NCBI GenBank assembly: GCA_004194705.1
Contig: SADC01000859.1
Coordinates: 35,190 to 99,189, forward strand
Source: Ditylenchus dipsaci
Taxonomy: Eukaryota; Nematoda; Chromadorea; Rhabditida; Anguinidae
DNA length: 64,000 nucleotides
Direction of reading: 5' to 3'
This document shows, one piece after another, positions 45,350 to 56,639 of this stretch; position 1 is the stretch's first letter; every line of letters starts with the position of its first letter. The translations under genes were made by a program, and so were the position numbers. The notes beneath the pieces are model-generated. The model was given only the letters and a program-made list of their open reading frames with translations. It did no database searches and was not told where the DNA came from.

Positions 45350-46450
45350 GTCTATGCGTCACCATCAAATTTCGAATTCCTATCAAGACAATAAATATTT
45401 GAATTCAACATTGAATCATTGTGTCTGCATGGAGGGGGCTTGGAGTTGAGATGCGCACACCCACATACCTTAGACACAAATCACTCGAAAGTGACTCTGG
45501 ATACATGAAAAAAACATGCATACCAGAGTTTCTTTATGCTGTAGGCCCCAGTATTCAAAACTACGTTCAACATCTCCTTTTTACAGTAAATTGGCCCATT
45601 TTCGGTCCCTTTCCACCCCGAAATAGCCCTAAATATCTTTTAAAATGGTCAAAAAGATACCTTTAAATGGCTCAAAAACTCAACTTTTATCGAGCAGAAC
45701 TCAAAAATAATGTCTTCTTTGAACTCCTGAGGTGATTTTAGGTTGATATAGGGTGTTTGGATTTTATAAGCATTTTACGTCAAACAATCTTTGCGACATC
45801 TTTCTAGGCTCATTTTTACTTTTGCTCAACAGCCAAAAAGCCTCTTTTACTTGACTTTTAAGCACTGTTAGGTGCCATTCTCTATGTTAATTCTGAATCT
45901 TGAGTCCGATTCACGGTTACATAACTCTGTGCAAAAATTTGCCATACTTTTCGTAAAATTGCAAATTTTTTCGAGGGGCTATTTGGTTCTTTTGAATTTT
46001 TATCTGTGAAAGATCTACGTATGTGGGCAAACAACACATAATTGGATCGCGCTCCGACTGACGAAGAAATTGACGACACAAAATTTGCTGCTCCTGCTGA
46101 CACTTGCTAATACGGACAGAAATAATATAGAATTTAAAAAAGAAGATGCTTCATTAAGAAATGAATGAACAGAAATGATAAGAATGTTCATAGTTATCAT
46201 TGCTTTTATACTTTATTTTGTTATTTGCTCACCGGCCATCTGCCGTCTTAAAAAAGTATATTACAGTAGCTTTTGGGGTAGGGTATATGACAGTAGCGTC
46301 GAAATGGTTTAGTCTGTAAATTTTTTGTCCAGACGCTTTTAGAAAAGTTTATGGTTGTTTGAAAGCTCTCACCTCACCATTGAAGACGCACTTTCTGGTT
46401 CTTTTAGACAAAAAATTCCTTGTAAAAATTACTTCTCAGAATTGGAATAT
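45350..46450. other. No supported gene
   Basis: Contains a fragment of the GAGATGCGCACACCCACATACCTTAG repeat (45448-45480) and a cysteine-containing minus-strand stretch near 46020-46110 that is open in more than one phase. No exon chain could be supported. Confidence 0.35.
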
Positions 46451-46483
46451 TTTGAAATGGGACAGCTATTTTGATTAAAATTT

Positions 46484-46660
46484 TGATTTATCGTTAAACA
46501 ATGCAGCGATATCGAAAGTCCAGAAAGTCCATATTTCAAAAAGTCCATTTTTATCTGAAATTTGAAGTAATTGTGTCGACTCCAAAGCCATTGAAATAAA
46601 ACCAGAATCGTCCACCTGTCCCAGGCTACCAGCATATTTCTTCAATCTTCTAAAAAAAAG
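46484..46660 (-). other. Possible exon pair, unrecognised
   Basis: After TTTTTTTTAG near 46652 the minus strand reads RLKKYAGSLGQVDDS. A G|GTTTTA donor and a CAAATTTCAG acceptor lead in phase to KNGLFEIWTFWTFDIAALF, then a stop. No upstream exon was found. It may be a remnant. Confidence 0.25.
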
Positions 46661-47057
46661 AAAACACAGTCTCCCTCTGATCTTACACTTGTGTTTGATG
46701 CAGCTTATTGTGCTCTATCACGTGACAGTTTTATTTTATGACAACGTCCTATAAATTTCTGAGGAATAATGAAACCAAGCAAAGACCACCTAAATTTTCG
46801 TACGAAACCACCTGGTTTCGGTGGGGTTCCAAAGTAAAATTGTTTTGGTTTAAATTTTTCAGAATTGGCTTCTGTCTTGTGAGTCTATGCACTAGTTCTG
46901 TTGAATTTTTCACGCTGATAATTTTGGTATAGAAAGTCGTTTTCAGTGAGTCGACAGAAATAAGCTAAACAAAGTATCCTTCGGATATCAATAAAAACAA
47001 CTCCTGGGTTTAACCCCTTTTCTGTAATTTCCGAGTGACTTTTGTCTAATTTTCGGT

Positions 47058-47298
47058 GAGTAGACGTTTGGCTACAAATGTAACATTTTTGGCGTTCTGC
47101 CCTATGTTCTGTTTAAGCCACTTAGGCTTATTTTTTCAGCCATTTTGTAGTTCGTAAGACATTTTTTGGTCCTGAGCCTAACCTAAGCCTAAGGCCGAAG
47201 CCTAAGCCTAAGGCCTAAGCCTAAGTAGGCCTAAGTGGCTAAAACAGAACATAGGGCAGAACGCCAAAAATGTTACATTTGTAGCCAAACGTCTATAC
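47058..47298. mobile_element. Palindromic MITE with expanded CCTAAGCC words
   Basis: TAGACGTTTGGCTACAAATG and TTGGCGTTCTGCCCTATG arms return inverted at 47250-47296. The loop holds CCTAAGCC / GGCCTAAG words repeated about seven times (47163-47232). Same family as 17935-18168. Confidence 0.8.
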
Positions 47299-47784
47299 CC
47301 CTAATTTTCATGCTGATTTTTCGCCTATCTTGGAGCTCTTGAATTTCTTTACAAGTACAGACCAAGCATTGCGCAGTTATACACAGGTATGACGTGCTTG
47401 TGGGCGGCTTTGAATGAAAATTTGACAAGTCATAAAATGGTGGTTTTGTGAGTTTGACGTTGGTTGACCAAGTTTTCGCATACAGATTGCAAATAACATA
47501 TACTTTTGCCAAAGAGCACATCCTCAAGATCAGTTTGACATATTACAGTCTTAAATGTGTCTTGCAAGAAATTTTCTGTACATTTTGACAGAATGTCTTG
47601 AGATGGCGTCATTTATGAAAAATTTAAACTGCATTTTCTTCGACTTTTCCATCTGTCAGAAGAAAAACGACCGGCGACAAAAGAATCAGCATGAAAAACT
47701 GTGCTAGAATAAACAAAGGTCACGGACGGCTTTTCTAGTGTTTACTTTGCTGAAAATTATCGCGCTTATTGCAGTTTCCCAACA

Positions 47785-49854
47785 ATGGCTGAAAAACCCG
47801 ACAAATTACCAGATGACACCGACTGGCAGACCTACAAACAGTTTTATGGTAGTTCTAACTTTCCCATATAATTATTGAAATACATTCAAGTCCCGATATA
47901 TCAACAAAAAACAACCCCTCAGAGACCCCTATGGAGCCGGCCGAAAGTGTCGCTATATTGGCTAAACAAGCTTGGTCCTCCTGTTGTTTTTCGCGAATTT
48001 TTTAAAGAGAAAAAACCGTTCAAGTAGGGGGGGGGGTGGTGGTAAGACTCAATTTCACACCTTTAGAAACAATATTTGCGAGGTGTTATTATATTTGGGT
48101 TGCTGGCTTATTGGATGTTGTTATATCGGACTCGAGAACACCTTACAAAATAATTCTTATTAAAACATAATTTTTAAGAAAAAGTCTACGAGGATCCAGA
48201 AGAAGAAAAAATGCGCCAGGAAATCTTTCTGGTCAAACAGAAGAACATTCTAGAACACAATGAAAGGTATAGGCAGCACAAGGAGAGGTATCCACATAAC
48301 TATCAGTAAATGGGACATTTCTATATACGGAGACCTTAGACTAAGACAAAACCTGGCCGCTATATGATAATAGGGGTTGCCTTGGTGCCCCTGTTGTTTT
48401 TCGCCCATTCTTGCAAGAACAGTTATTACCGATCTGCTCAACACCGTAAAACCAGTGAAAAATTATGACTCTCATATATTTTCGACATCTGACCCGTAGA
48501 AATAACGAATGCGCTAAATGTGAAATATCTCCGAGCTCAGTCCACTTTTTGAAAACAGTTTTTGCATTTGATATAAAACATGTTTATTATAACACTCTAG
48601 GTTGGCTATGGAAAATCAGAGCTGCGTTAAATGCTAAAAACTATCCGTAATTCCGGATACTTTTCTGACCTCGGTGGCTACGAATGCAATTCGCAAAGCA
48701 GGTTGAATCTTTTTCGAATTCTGTTTGACTAAGCTTGTAACCTAATTGTTAAGAACATTTCGTGATTTATTTTCATTTTGCGGCTTCATTGATATGAAAA
48801 ATGCGGCAAAAAAACTCTCCAATTTTCGAAGTTCAAAAACTAAGTTCCTAGTACCAGGCTGTTTTCTGAACTTCGAAAATTGGAGAGTTTTTTGGTCGTT
48901 CTTTCAGTTTCATAAAGCCAAATAATAATAATAATAAACCATCAAAATGTTTCTTAAAATCTAGGCTAGCTTAGTCAAACAGAATTAAAAAAGACTCAAC
49001 TTGCTTTGTAAATTGCATTTGTAGCCGCTAAGGTCAAAAAAGTATCCGGAACTGCGGATTTGCAATCTGATTTGCCATAGACAATCTAGAGTGTTGTAAT
49101 AAATCTTAAGAATAAAACATGTTCTATATCAAATACAAGAAGAGTTTTTCAAGAAGTAGACTGAGCTCTGAGATATTTTACATCTAGCCGCACATTCGTT
49201 ATTGCTACGGATGCTGGTCATAAAATTTCTCTAGATAGTTTCAATACTTTGCCTGACAATTTTGGCAGAAGACGGATTCTGAAATGTAGAAGGCGAGAAG
49301 CTCATATAACCGGTTGATTTTGTGCTTCATATTGAGATGTCTGAACAAAAAATATTTAAAAATAGTTATCTTTCTCAAAATAACTAATTATGGTTGACTG
49401 AAAGACGCATAAGCCAGAATTCTTCAAATTTCTTTGTGTGCTCGCTCAAAGACAATTCATATTCAACCGTCGTCCTAATTTTCTAGGACAATAATTTTTT
49501 GCAAAAATTGGCAAAAAAGAACAGGGGGACCAAGGCAAACCGACCCCCCCCCTTCCCATTATCATATAGAACCTAACACTCGTTTAAAAATGATTGTTTG
49601 ATAAAAAAATAGGAACCCAAGAAATTAATGTGATTTTAGCTACGCAATTGGCTTGAACTACATGAGTGATCAGGTAAGCTATCACTCACCGCTATGATGG
49701 AGCTCAGCACTTTCGTAACAGCATTTTTACAGTTAGTTTTCAGACGAGAGAGGAGTGGGCAAAACTTCGTCGACCACTGCCTGACTGTAGAGACTCCATG
49801 ACTCCAGAAGAATTGCTCAAATTCACCAAGGTTTTGAAAGAAGACAACCAGTGA
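47785..49854 (+). CDS. Free-standing cathepsin propeptide inhibitor (I29) protein
   Basis: Four exons, 47785-47848, 48179-48287, 49640-49673 and 49744-49854, splice in perfect phase to 105 residues. The product has DWQTYKQFYEKVYEDPEEEK, RQEIFLVKQKNILEHN and YAIGLNYMSDQTREEW. This is the inhibitor I29 pattern of cathepsin L-type proregions (W-x2-YK...ERxxIFxxN with GxNxMSDxTxEE). No signal peptide precedes it and no protease domain follows: the chain stops after KFTKVLKEDNQ. Comparable stand-alone proregions are known as cysteine protease inhibitors (CTLA-2, BCPI). A TTGCAG acceptor lies ten bases upstream of the ATG, fitting trans-splicing. Intron 2 contains a ~700-bp foldback. The likely role is cytosolic inhibition of a cathepsin L-like enzyme. 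Confidence 0.85.
47935..48170. repeat. Repeat fragments within intron 1
   Basis: Intron 1 of the I29 gene holds a TACAGTC-like half (ACATTCAAGTCCCGATATATC near 47883 and its partner GTCGCTATATTGG near 47948), a CTTGGTCCTCCTGTT fragment and a GGGGGGGTGGTGG run. Confidence 0.5.
48500..49205. mobile_element. ~700-bp foldback in intron 2 of the I29 gene
   Basis: The left arm from GCGCTAAATGTGAAATATCTC through GAATTCTGTTTGACTAAGC (48510-48735) is answered on the right by the inverse from GCTTAGTCAAACAGAATT to CTCTGAGATATTTTACATC (48965-49190). A second nested pair at 48790-48895 has AACTCTCCAATTTTCGAAG and its inverse. Confidence 0.8.
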
Positions 49855-49901
49855 TTGGTCTTATCTGCTTTTAATAATTCATACTCTGTAATTCACTATT
49901 G

Positions 49902-49975
49902 TACAGTCAATGCTCTATATAACGCCTTTCAAGGATATGTAAGGCGCACGTTATATGTAGCGTCCTTATTTAAAA
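49902..49975. mobile_element. Partial TACAGTC MITE
   Basis: GTACAGTCAATGCTCTATATA and the inverse TTATATGTAGCG form a short member of the TACAGTCGA family. The right terminus is degraded. It sits just after the I29 stop codon. Confidence 0.55.
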
Positions 49976-50072
49976 AATATTTTTCGGATGTCATAGAGAG
50001 CGGTGTACTAAAACTAAAGGGGAAAAAGGAGGCTACTCGGTTACACCACCCCCCCCTCAAAAAAATTGCTTC

Positions 50073-50342
50073 TCGGTAGGTTGGCAAGGTAGTGCTAAAA
50101 CGACTGATCGATGAAGTGATGGGTTCGTTAGCATTTTCAACAGTTTGTAAAATCCTCTCTTTTCGCGTTTCAGAAATTTTTTTTGAACCGTTGTAGACAG
50201 AAAGACAAAATCTACAAATAGTTTGAAAAAAATTTCTGAAACGCGAAAAAGAAGATTTTACAAACTGTTGAAAAATGCTAACGAAACCCATCACTTCATC
50301 GATCAGTCGTTTTAGCACTACCCTTGCCAACCCTACTTCTCG
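50073..50342. mobile_element. Palindrome with ~115-bp arms
   Basis: CTTCTCGGTAGGTTGGCAAG through TTTCGCGTTTCAGAAATTTT returns inverted at 50235-50340, with a loop around ACCGTTGTAGACAG. No target duplication is clear. Confidence 0.85.
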
Positions 50343-50701
50343 GTGATACCCTTCCCAAATCCTCGCCCAATCCCCTATCTTCCAAATCAAGCTTTTTAGG
50401 AATGGTCGAAAACAATTTTTTAGTGATAATTTTGCCATAAAAGAACTAGAAATGCATAAGTTAGGCTATTATTTTATAAGACAACAGATATTTGTTAAAT
50501 AAACTAAAGTTGCGAAAATACTCGATTTGGTCACGAAACAAATATAAATTTGAATGTAAACCCATATTTCCCTTTTTCTTTCTTGCGACAGCGATTTCAG
50601 TTCATGTCTCTAAAATTTTATTTTTTCAGTTAGAATGACAACAAGACTTTATTAATTCTCATGACTAATGAATAGATTTAGCATAAATAGATTCTTGTTG
50701 A

Positions 50702-50794
50702 CTACTCCACAATGATAGCATTTCCGGCAATTCCACACTGGTTTATTCCCGTACAAAGCGAATGTAGCCGTTCTCTCCCCAGGCAGTGCCCCAA
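50702..50794 (-). pseudogene. Orphan last exon of a papain-family cysteine protease
   Basis: After a TTTTATAG acceptor the minus strand reads WGTAWGENGYIRFVR, then with a one-base shift GINQCGIAGNAIIVE and a stop. This is the C-terminal strand of cathepsin L-like proteases just after the active-site Asn (NSWG-x2-WGExGY...NxCGIA). The missing base lies between the FVR and GINQ codons. No His- or Cys-active-site exon was found upstream on this strand to 53 kb, where a hAT element and repeats intervene. AATAAA follows about 50 bases after the stop. It is convergent with the I29 gene 850 bp away. Confidence 0.75.
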
Positions 50795-51114
50795 CTATAA
50801 AATCATGTTTTATTGCAAAATGGACTTTTTTTATCTCATTAGCGTGTGAGATATAATCAGTATGATTGAACCACTAATTAAAAAAAGTTGAACTCTTAGG
50901 GGCAATACTTTTTTTGTCCCAGATTCTTTTTTTTTTGACCCAGATTCACTTATTTCTGTCCCAGATTTTTGTAATCGCTAATCAGATCAAAAAATTTCAA
51001 CTTTTTCGAAAAGTTTCAACACCGTAAGGTATCCTGCGACTCTAGTTTCTAATGATGTATCATCTATCGTATCATCTCTAAAAAATTTAACACAAAAGGT
51101 AAAAGTATGAACCA

Positions 51115-51190
51115 AATCAGAACTTTATATACGCATCACCTTAGTCACAGGTTCGACTACCACTGGCTGCAGACCTTATTTTTTTTCTCC
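51115..51190 (+). repeat. tRNA-like T-arm repeat
   Basis: TCACAGGTTCGACTACCACTG followed by a T-rich run. It resembles the 3' half of the tRNA-derived sequences at 18450-18480 and 5430-5460. The neighbouring CTTTTTAGT/AAATGTAGCC phrases are also repeated around 16800 and 18540. Confidence 0.45.
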
Positions 51191-51803
51191 TTTTATTTAC
51201 AAGTTTAGTGTCAAAATGTAGCCAAGGTTCTGGGCTTTCATTTGAGCTATCATACAGATGAAAAGTTGGTATAAAGTTAGGGCTAAAATATAAAAAATCT
51301 AACTCGGTGAAATCCTCAATAGGACTATACCAGTACTTTTCGGTAGGATCCTGGAAGTGACGTTTTTCCCAATTTTAATTTACATACTCATTTGCAACCT
51401 TACACTCAAATGTAGCCCTGCTTCTTGCCGTCATTTTCAGCATACGGTTGTATAAAATAATGTAAATTGAAATCGCAAAAAATCTCAGTTCCTAGTACGC
51501 ATGATTTTGGCTAGTTTCCTTTAATTTTGGTAGTCATTGCCAAAATCACAAAATTGAGGCAGTTGATGACAGCAAAGCCGTGCTGAAAATGGTTGCAATC
51601 GATTGCTCGATGATTTTTGGACCTAAAAGTCAAAAAACTTACTAAAAAAGTATATTAAAACATTCCCAGAGGGACTAGAACTTTCGACAAAAGGCGATGC
51701 GTATATAATGTTCCCCCCTTTAACGGCGATGGTCCTTTAAAAGAGTACAGTGCGACACGAAAGAGAAGTGTCCCCGCAATTCAAATTTTGCACATGCCGC
51801 TGC

Positions 51804-53310
51804 CAGAGGTGGGCAAAGATCAGATCAGTTCAGTTCAGATCAGATCAGTTCAGATCAGATCAGATCAGATCGCCGAAGATCAGATCAGATCGCCGAAGAT
51901 CAGATCAGATCAGATCAAGATCAGATCAGATCAGATCGGCATAATATTTTTTTCTTTAATTTTGTCAAATTTCACACTTTGAGTCAAAATTTACGGCGAA
52001 CGTATTTTATACAAAGTTGAAAGAAGATCAGATCTATTTAGATCAGATCAGTTCAGATCAGTTCAGATCGGGTCAGATCGGGTCAGATCGGCTGAGATCG
52101 GCTTACATTTTTTTCTTTAATTTTGTCAAATTTCACACTTTGAGTCAAAATTTTACGGCGAAACGTATTTTACAGTCAAAAAGAAAGGTTTATTGTGTTT
52201 TTAACTACATATTTAATTACAATTTTTGTCGGTAGATTTTTTTCGGCTGGAAAAACTTTCATTCGGACACTGGATTCGTGTTCAGCATGGTCTTCATAAA
52301 GTAAAGCTTCTTTTGAAATTTCAGAGTCACTGTCAAATTTTGAATTTCGTTAAAGATAATTAACATTTGAATTTAAAATTTCAATCTTTATTGTCTTGAG
52401 CGGAAATCAAAATTTGACGGGGACTCTGAAATTTTGAAAGAAGTTTTATAAGCAAATCGACCACGCTGAACACGAATGCAGTGTCAGAATCAAAAGTTTT
52501 ACCAGCGGAAAAAAAGTTATAAAAATTTTTTGTCACAACTTATATATTCATTTTGCACATTTTGTCATAACTTGACAATGAACTATAGTTGCATTCAAAG
52601 CCAAAATGACAGTGACATTCTGCTCTTTGTTTTTGTTTTGATTATTCATCGATATTTTATCTATGCACAAAGTTTTTTGCTTGTAGAAAGTAAGAATGGA
52701 GCGTTTTGAAAATTGCTACTCCAATAAACAAGTGGTGATTTATCTTAAACCTTCAAATCGAAAGAGTCAATGGTTAGTATTTTCAAAAAGCTAAATTCCT
52801 GGCGGTCATTTTGGTATATTATGAGCGTGGGTGTAGTATGACCATCATGGCGCATTAATTGAAAACCTGTGGGTACCCAGCTGGATTTTGACCCTGCACA
52901 ATGTGTTACCTCCCGACCCTTTTACACCTACTTCATCAATGATTGAAGCAAAAAGGAGCCCCGCCATCGTGTTCACCGGGAAATTCTGCACAGTAATCAA
53001 CAACCGATCTGAACTGATCTGAGCCGACCTCAGCGATCTGACCGATCTGACACGATCTGACCGATCTGAACTGATCTGAACTGATCTGAATTGATCTGAT
53101 CTAAATCGATCTGATCTTTTCCCAACTCTGTGTAAAATACGTTTCGCCGTAAAATTTTGACTTAAAGTGTCAAATTTGACAAAATTAAAGAAAAAAATAT
53201 TATGCCGATCTGATCTGATCTGATCTTGATCTGATCTGATCTTCGGCGATCTGATCTGATCTGAACTGATCTGATCTGATCTGAACTGATCTGATCTTTG
53301 CCCACCTCTG
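51804..53310. mobile_element. Non-autonomous hAT element with GATCA-word TIRs
   Basis: Ends are CAGAGGTGGGCAAAGATCAG and its inverse. The start CAGAGGTGGGCAAA is characteristic of hAT TIRs. The 8-bp duplication GCCGCTGC flanks it exactly (51796-51803 and 53311-53318). Each arm is built of GATCAGATCA / TTCAGATCAG words for 100-200 bp, then TTGTCAAATTTCACACTTTG and TACGGCGAAACGTATTTTA, which return inverted at 53135-53195. The interior has no hAT transposase. It does contain a nested palindrome at 52250-52490 and an open minus-strand stretch at 52849-52990 (NFPVNTMAGLLFASIIDEVG) of unknown origin. Confidence 0.9.
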
Positions 53311-53499
53311 GCCGCTGCGCTCAAAACCAACCGATGGGCTAAATCGTTCAGAATTCCAGGTTTATGGTGGTATTGAGTGGGTAAGGGTGGAGTTCTGGAC
53401 GATTAAGACATCGGACTCAAATTCTGATCCGCCCAATCGCTTTTCGCAAAAAGTTTACTGCCGCAGATCACTCCCGAAAAACCAATTATTTTGGCGTTT

Positions 53500-53614
53500 T
53501 CGCCATTCCGGAGTGGGTGAAAATTTTATTTGTAGAAGATGTTTCTGTCATTTCACAGTACGAAAAGTTTATGAAGAACATATTATTAACTGTGGGAAAA
53601 ATAAAGCAGTATAA
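53500..53614 (+). pseudogene. C2HC finger remnant, possibly transposon DNA polymerase
   Basis: After a fragment of the 6290-6720 repeat, the plus strand encodes ENFICRRCFCHFTVRKVYEE and HIINC, then a stop. The C-x2-C-x(13)-H-x3-C spacing resembles the finger that precedes protein-primed DNA polymerases of Polinton/Maverick-type elements. No polymerase sequence follows. The assignment is tentative. Confidence 0.3.
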
Positions 53615-53849
53615 TATATCAAACCTAGAGAAGATATAATTAAATTTACGAATCTTTTTTTCACGAACCTGAGCCATCTGGTCGTAGTTTTCAAAAAAGA
53701 CAGCCAATTAAAAAAAACGGCCATTTCAATATTTTTTTTGAAATTCAAAAAAGGCGGAAAAAAATTTAAAAAAAAAAGGCGGCCAATTTCACAAATTAGG
53801 CGTACATTTCAATTTGATTCTATTTTTACATCTAAAATTACGGTAAAAA

Positions 53850-54260
53850 AGTAAGCATCCAGGTGGATTCGAACCAGCAACCTCGGCGGTGGACATCCAA
53901 GTGGTCATCTACTTGGATAAATTTCTTTTTCACGTTTTTCGGATTCCAAGATTATTTTTCTGAACTAATTCGTGCATGCTGAAGATGGTTCGACAGTGGT
54001 AAAATCACGTTTTATCGAGAAATTTTTCAGTTATCGTAAATTCTTGATTTTGATAAATCAACAGTTCACAATAACTCAGAAATTTATCGATAAAACGTGA
54101 TTTACCACTGTCAAACCATCTTCAGCATGCTTGAATTAGTGCAGAAAATTGTTTTGAACCCGAAAACGTAGAAATTTTTTGATCCAAGTGGACGACCATT
54201 GGATAGCACGCTGAGGATGCTGGTTCGAATCCACGTGGGTGCATACATTACTACTTAGAA
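53850..54260. mobile_element. CCAAGTGG foldback between inverted tRNA-like arms
   Basis: GCATCCAGGTGGATTCGAAC and CAGCAACCTCGGCG are mirrored by GAGGATGCTGGTTCGAATCC at 54212-54235. The inner part, 53900-54205, is the CCAAGTGG family (CTGAAGATGGTTCGACAGT and inverse). The arms look like T arms of a tRNA-derived sequence. Confidence 0.7.
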
Positions 54261-54736
54261 AAAATTTTTAGCAAAACGACCGTTTAGCAAATTGACGCTT
54301 AAATTGTGAATACTTAGCTAAAATCGCGCTTAAACTTTTTACTTAGCAAAATGACCACTTAGCAAATCGTTGCTTAAATTTCGGGGCACAGCCATTTCTT
54401 GTCCGTATCTGGTCCTGCATGGAAAATATTTGAATTAAAATTAAACCACTTTCGAATCTCTATTGGTGTAAACCGCAGCTTTTCAGCTGAATTTATGCTA
54501 AAAAAATATCGACGAATCGATTGGAAAGATTTCCGGGATTGCTTTTTCGTAAAAAACTGTCTTGAATTTTCGAAATCAGTCGGAAAACAAATATTTCGGT
54601 TTATGTCTTTTTATCTATCGGTCTTTGTTATTTTAGCCATTTTCTAGAGTCAGAAATACGCAAGGTAATCATGAAAAAATCTCTAGATCAAATAAAAATA
54701 GACAGTACGTCAAAAATTACTTGAGCAATCGGGTAG

Positions 54737-55738
54737 ATTACTACTCATTTGCGCAAAACTCATTTGCGCAAACTCATTTGCGCAAATTTTTTAAAGTTAC
54801 AGGTTCGAATCCAGGTGGTAGCAGAAATTATTTTTCTTGAATAACAACCACAAAACTAGTTTTTATAAGACCAGTAAACCTCAGGTTGGATAGGAGATCC
54901 ACCTGGTACTTCTTTTGAATAGGCACTCACCTCTAGAATCCGATATTTTGGATTAAGCTGAAAGTATTAAAAAATCAATGTACCTATCCAAAATCGTGTC
55001 CTGAACACGGTTTGTTAAAACCAAAATGCTGTTTAAACCAACTGGAATATCAATACCGTGGGTAGTTACCCACTCCAAGGTGGTCGACCTTAAACTTTTG
55101 TGGATTATTGTGAGTAGACAAACAAATTTTGCATGCCTAAATCAATTCAGAAAAAAGGTTTGGAACATGAAAAACGTAAAATTTTTTCAATCCAAGTGGA
55201 CGACCACTTGGTTTTGTTGTACCCAGGTGGTGTACCAGGTTGAAGAACTCAGGTAAAACTCCTGGGTAGTAATATTTCGTCTTGTAAAGAACTCAAGTCT
55301 TAAGGCCCGAAAAAGTAAAAAAAGTTTTTGCTCCAGGTTTTCGCTCCAAGTCGACGACCACTTGGTGTGGTCGGTTAAGACTAAAAATTAAAATTCCAGC
55401 AAAATTTTTACTGAAAGTGAGAGTGAGAGTCCAAAAAAGTCATTGGATACACCGAAAGTGAATATAAGACTGAGAGGCAAATTTTCCTATTGGTACAACA
55501 CTGAGAGTGAAAGGCATAGTGGGAGTGAGAGGAAAACTACTAATTTGATACGTGCCTTACAGGACTACTCCAGGATCGGTGTTTCTATTTCAAATCGTGT
55601 TCAGGACACGATTCTGAATAGGGTATTATACTTCAAGTTATTCCAGTGAAGAAAAAATAATTTGTGCTACCACCGGGATTCGAACCTGTAACTTCAAAAA
55701 ATTTGCGCAAATGAGTTTTGCGCAAACGAGTAGTAACG
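54737..55738. mobile_element. MULE-like element, 9-bp TSD, CTCATTTGCGCAAA words
   Basis: ATCGGGTAG flanks the element on both sides (54728-54736 and 55739-55747). The left TIR reads TTACTACTCATTTGCGC followed by three CTCATTTGCGCAAA words, then ACAGGTTCGAATCCAGG (a T-arm-like sequence). The right TIR is the inverse, with CGAACCTGTAAC and two words. A 9-bp TSD and long TIRs fit Mutator-like elements. Inside are partial CCAAGTGG foldbacks and a GAGAGTGA-word block (55410-55530), but no transposase. Confidence 0.85.
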
Positions 55739-56450
55739 ATCGGGTAGTTTGGATAGCTTGCTTTACAAAAATTTCCGATTTTCGGACGAAAGTCAAATTC
55801 CCATTTTTGGTTTTAACTGTAGCTTAGCTATAATACTTGTGGACTCATGCCTCATAATCTAGCTCGGTCTGCAAGAACCTGACAATTATTTTTGTAAATG
55901 TCAAATAACATGTGAAAAAAGTAAAGTATACAAACATGGGGATTCAAACCAGCTACCTCTGAAAGTGGGTGGTACTTTTTTCTAGTACCAAAATACTTAA
56001 TTCTAGTACCAAAACTTTCATTTTTTTGAACTTTTCTCTTTTCTCCTTACTTTGTCGGTATACTTTTAAAATTTTTGCAACTATCGTGTAGCCTGAATCT
56101 CAGCTAAACCATACGAGCCATTTGTCTCAGCTACTGAATCTCAGCTACTCAACAAGATATCTTTTTTCAGTAGAAAAATTAAAAAAGTTGGAGATTTAGG
56201 GGTCTGAATAGAGAAACTTGGTCGAAAAAGTTACTTCATACAAAGCTCAAAAATCTTCATATTTTAAAATCTTTACAGGAAATTGAAGTCTAGTCAGAAA
56301 GCTGAGATTCAGGGGTGCACTACGTTTCACCGTCACTGTTTTCACCGTTCACTATTTTCACCGTCACTATTTGAATTTATGCTAGTGTCCGTCTCGGTAG
56401 CAGAACATTTAAAACATTTAGGGTGCGTTTTTTTTGACACCCCTGACTCG

Positions 56451-56638
56451 GTACAGTCGAACCTCTTTATAGTGACACTCCGATATAGTGACACCCTTGA
56501 TATAGTGACACCCCGGCCCGATTTGGTTGGCCGACATATGATATAGGATATAGTGACACCCCGATATAGTGACACCTGGATATAGTGACACCTAGGGGTC
56601 GGTCCCAGGGGTGTCACTATAAAGAGGTTCGACTGTAA
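56451..56638. mobile_element. TACAGTCGAACCTC MITE, word TATAGTGACAC
   Basis: Ends are TACAGTCGAACCTCTTTAT and ATAAAGAGGTTCGACTGTA. TATAGTGACACC is repeated six times directly and once inverted at the right end. The shared framework TTTGGTTGGCCGAC and GGTCCCAGGGGT is present exactly where it occurs in the TAAACTGGCAC and GATTTAACGAA copies. Confidence 0.85.
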
Positions 56639-56639
56639 T

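Noticed and set aside
47280..47650. Possible minus-strand gene starting MEKSKKMQFKFFINDAIS after a CTGACAG acceptor
   Set aside because: The frame closes after about 33 codons and the continuation needs more than one frame change; no family motif recognised.
51750..52235. Arg/Ser/Asp/Gln repeat open frames (also 52991-53330 on the other strand)
   Set aside because: They are translations of the GATCA-word TIRs of the hAT element.
52849..52990. Open stretch NFPVNTMAGLLFASIIDEVG within the hAT element, considered as transposase or captured exon
   Set aside because: No hAT catalytic or BED-finger motif and no acceptor or donor in register; left unassigned.
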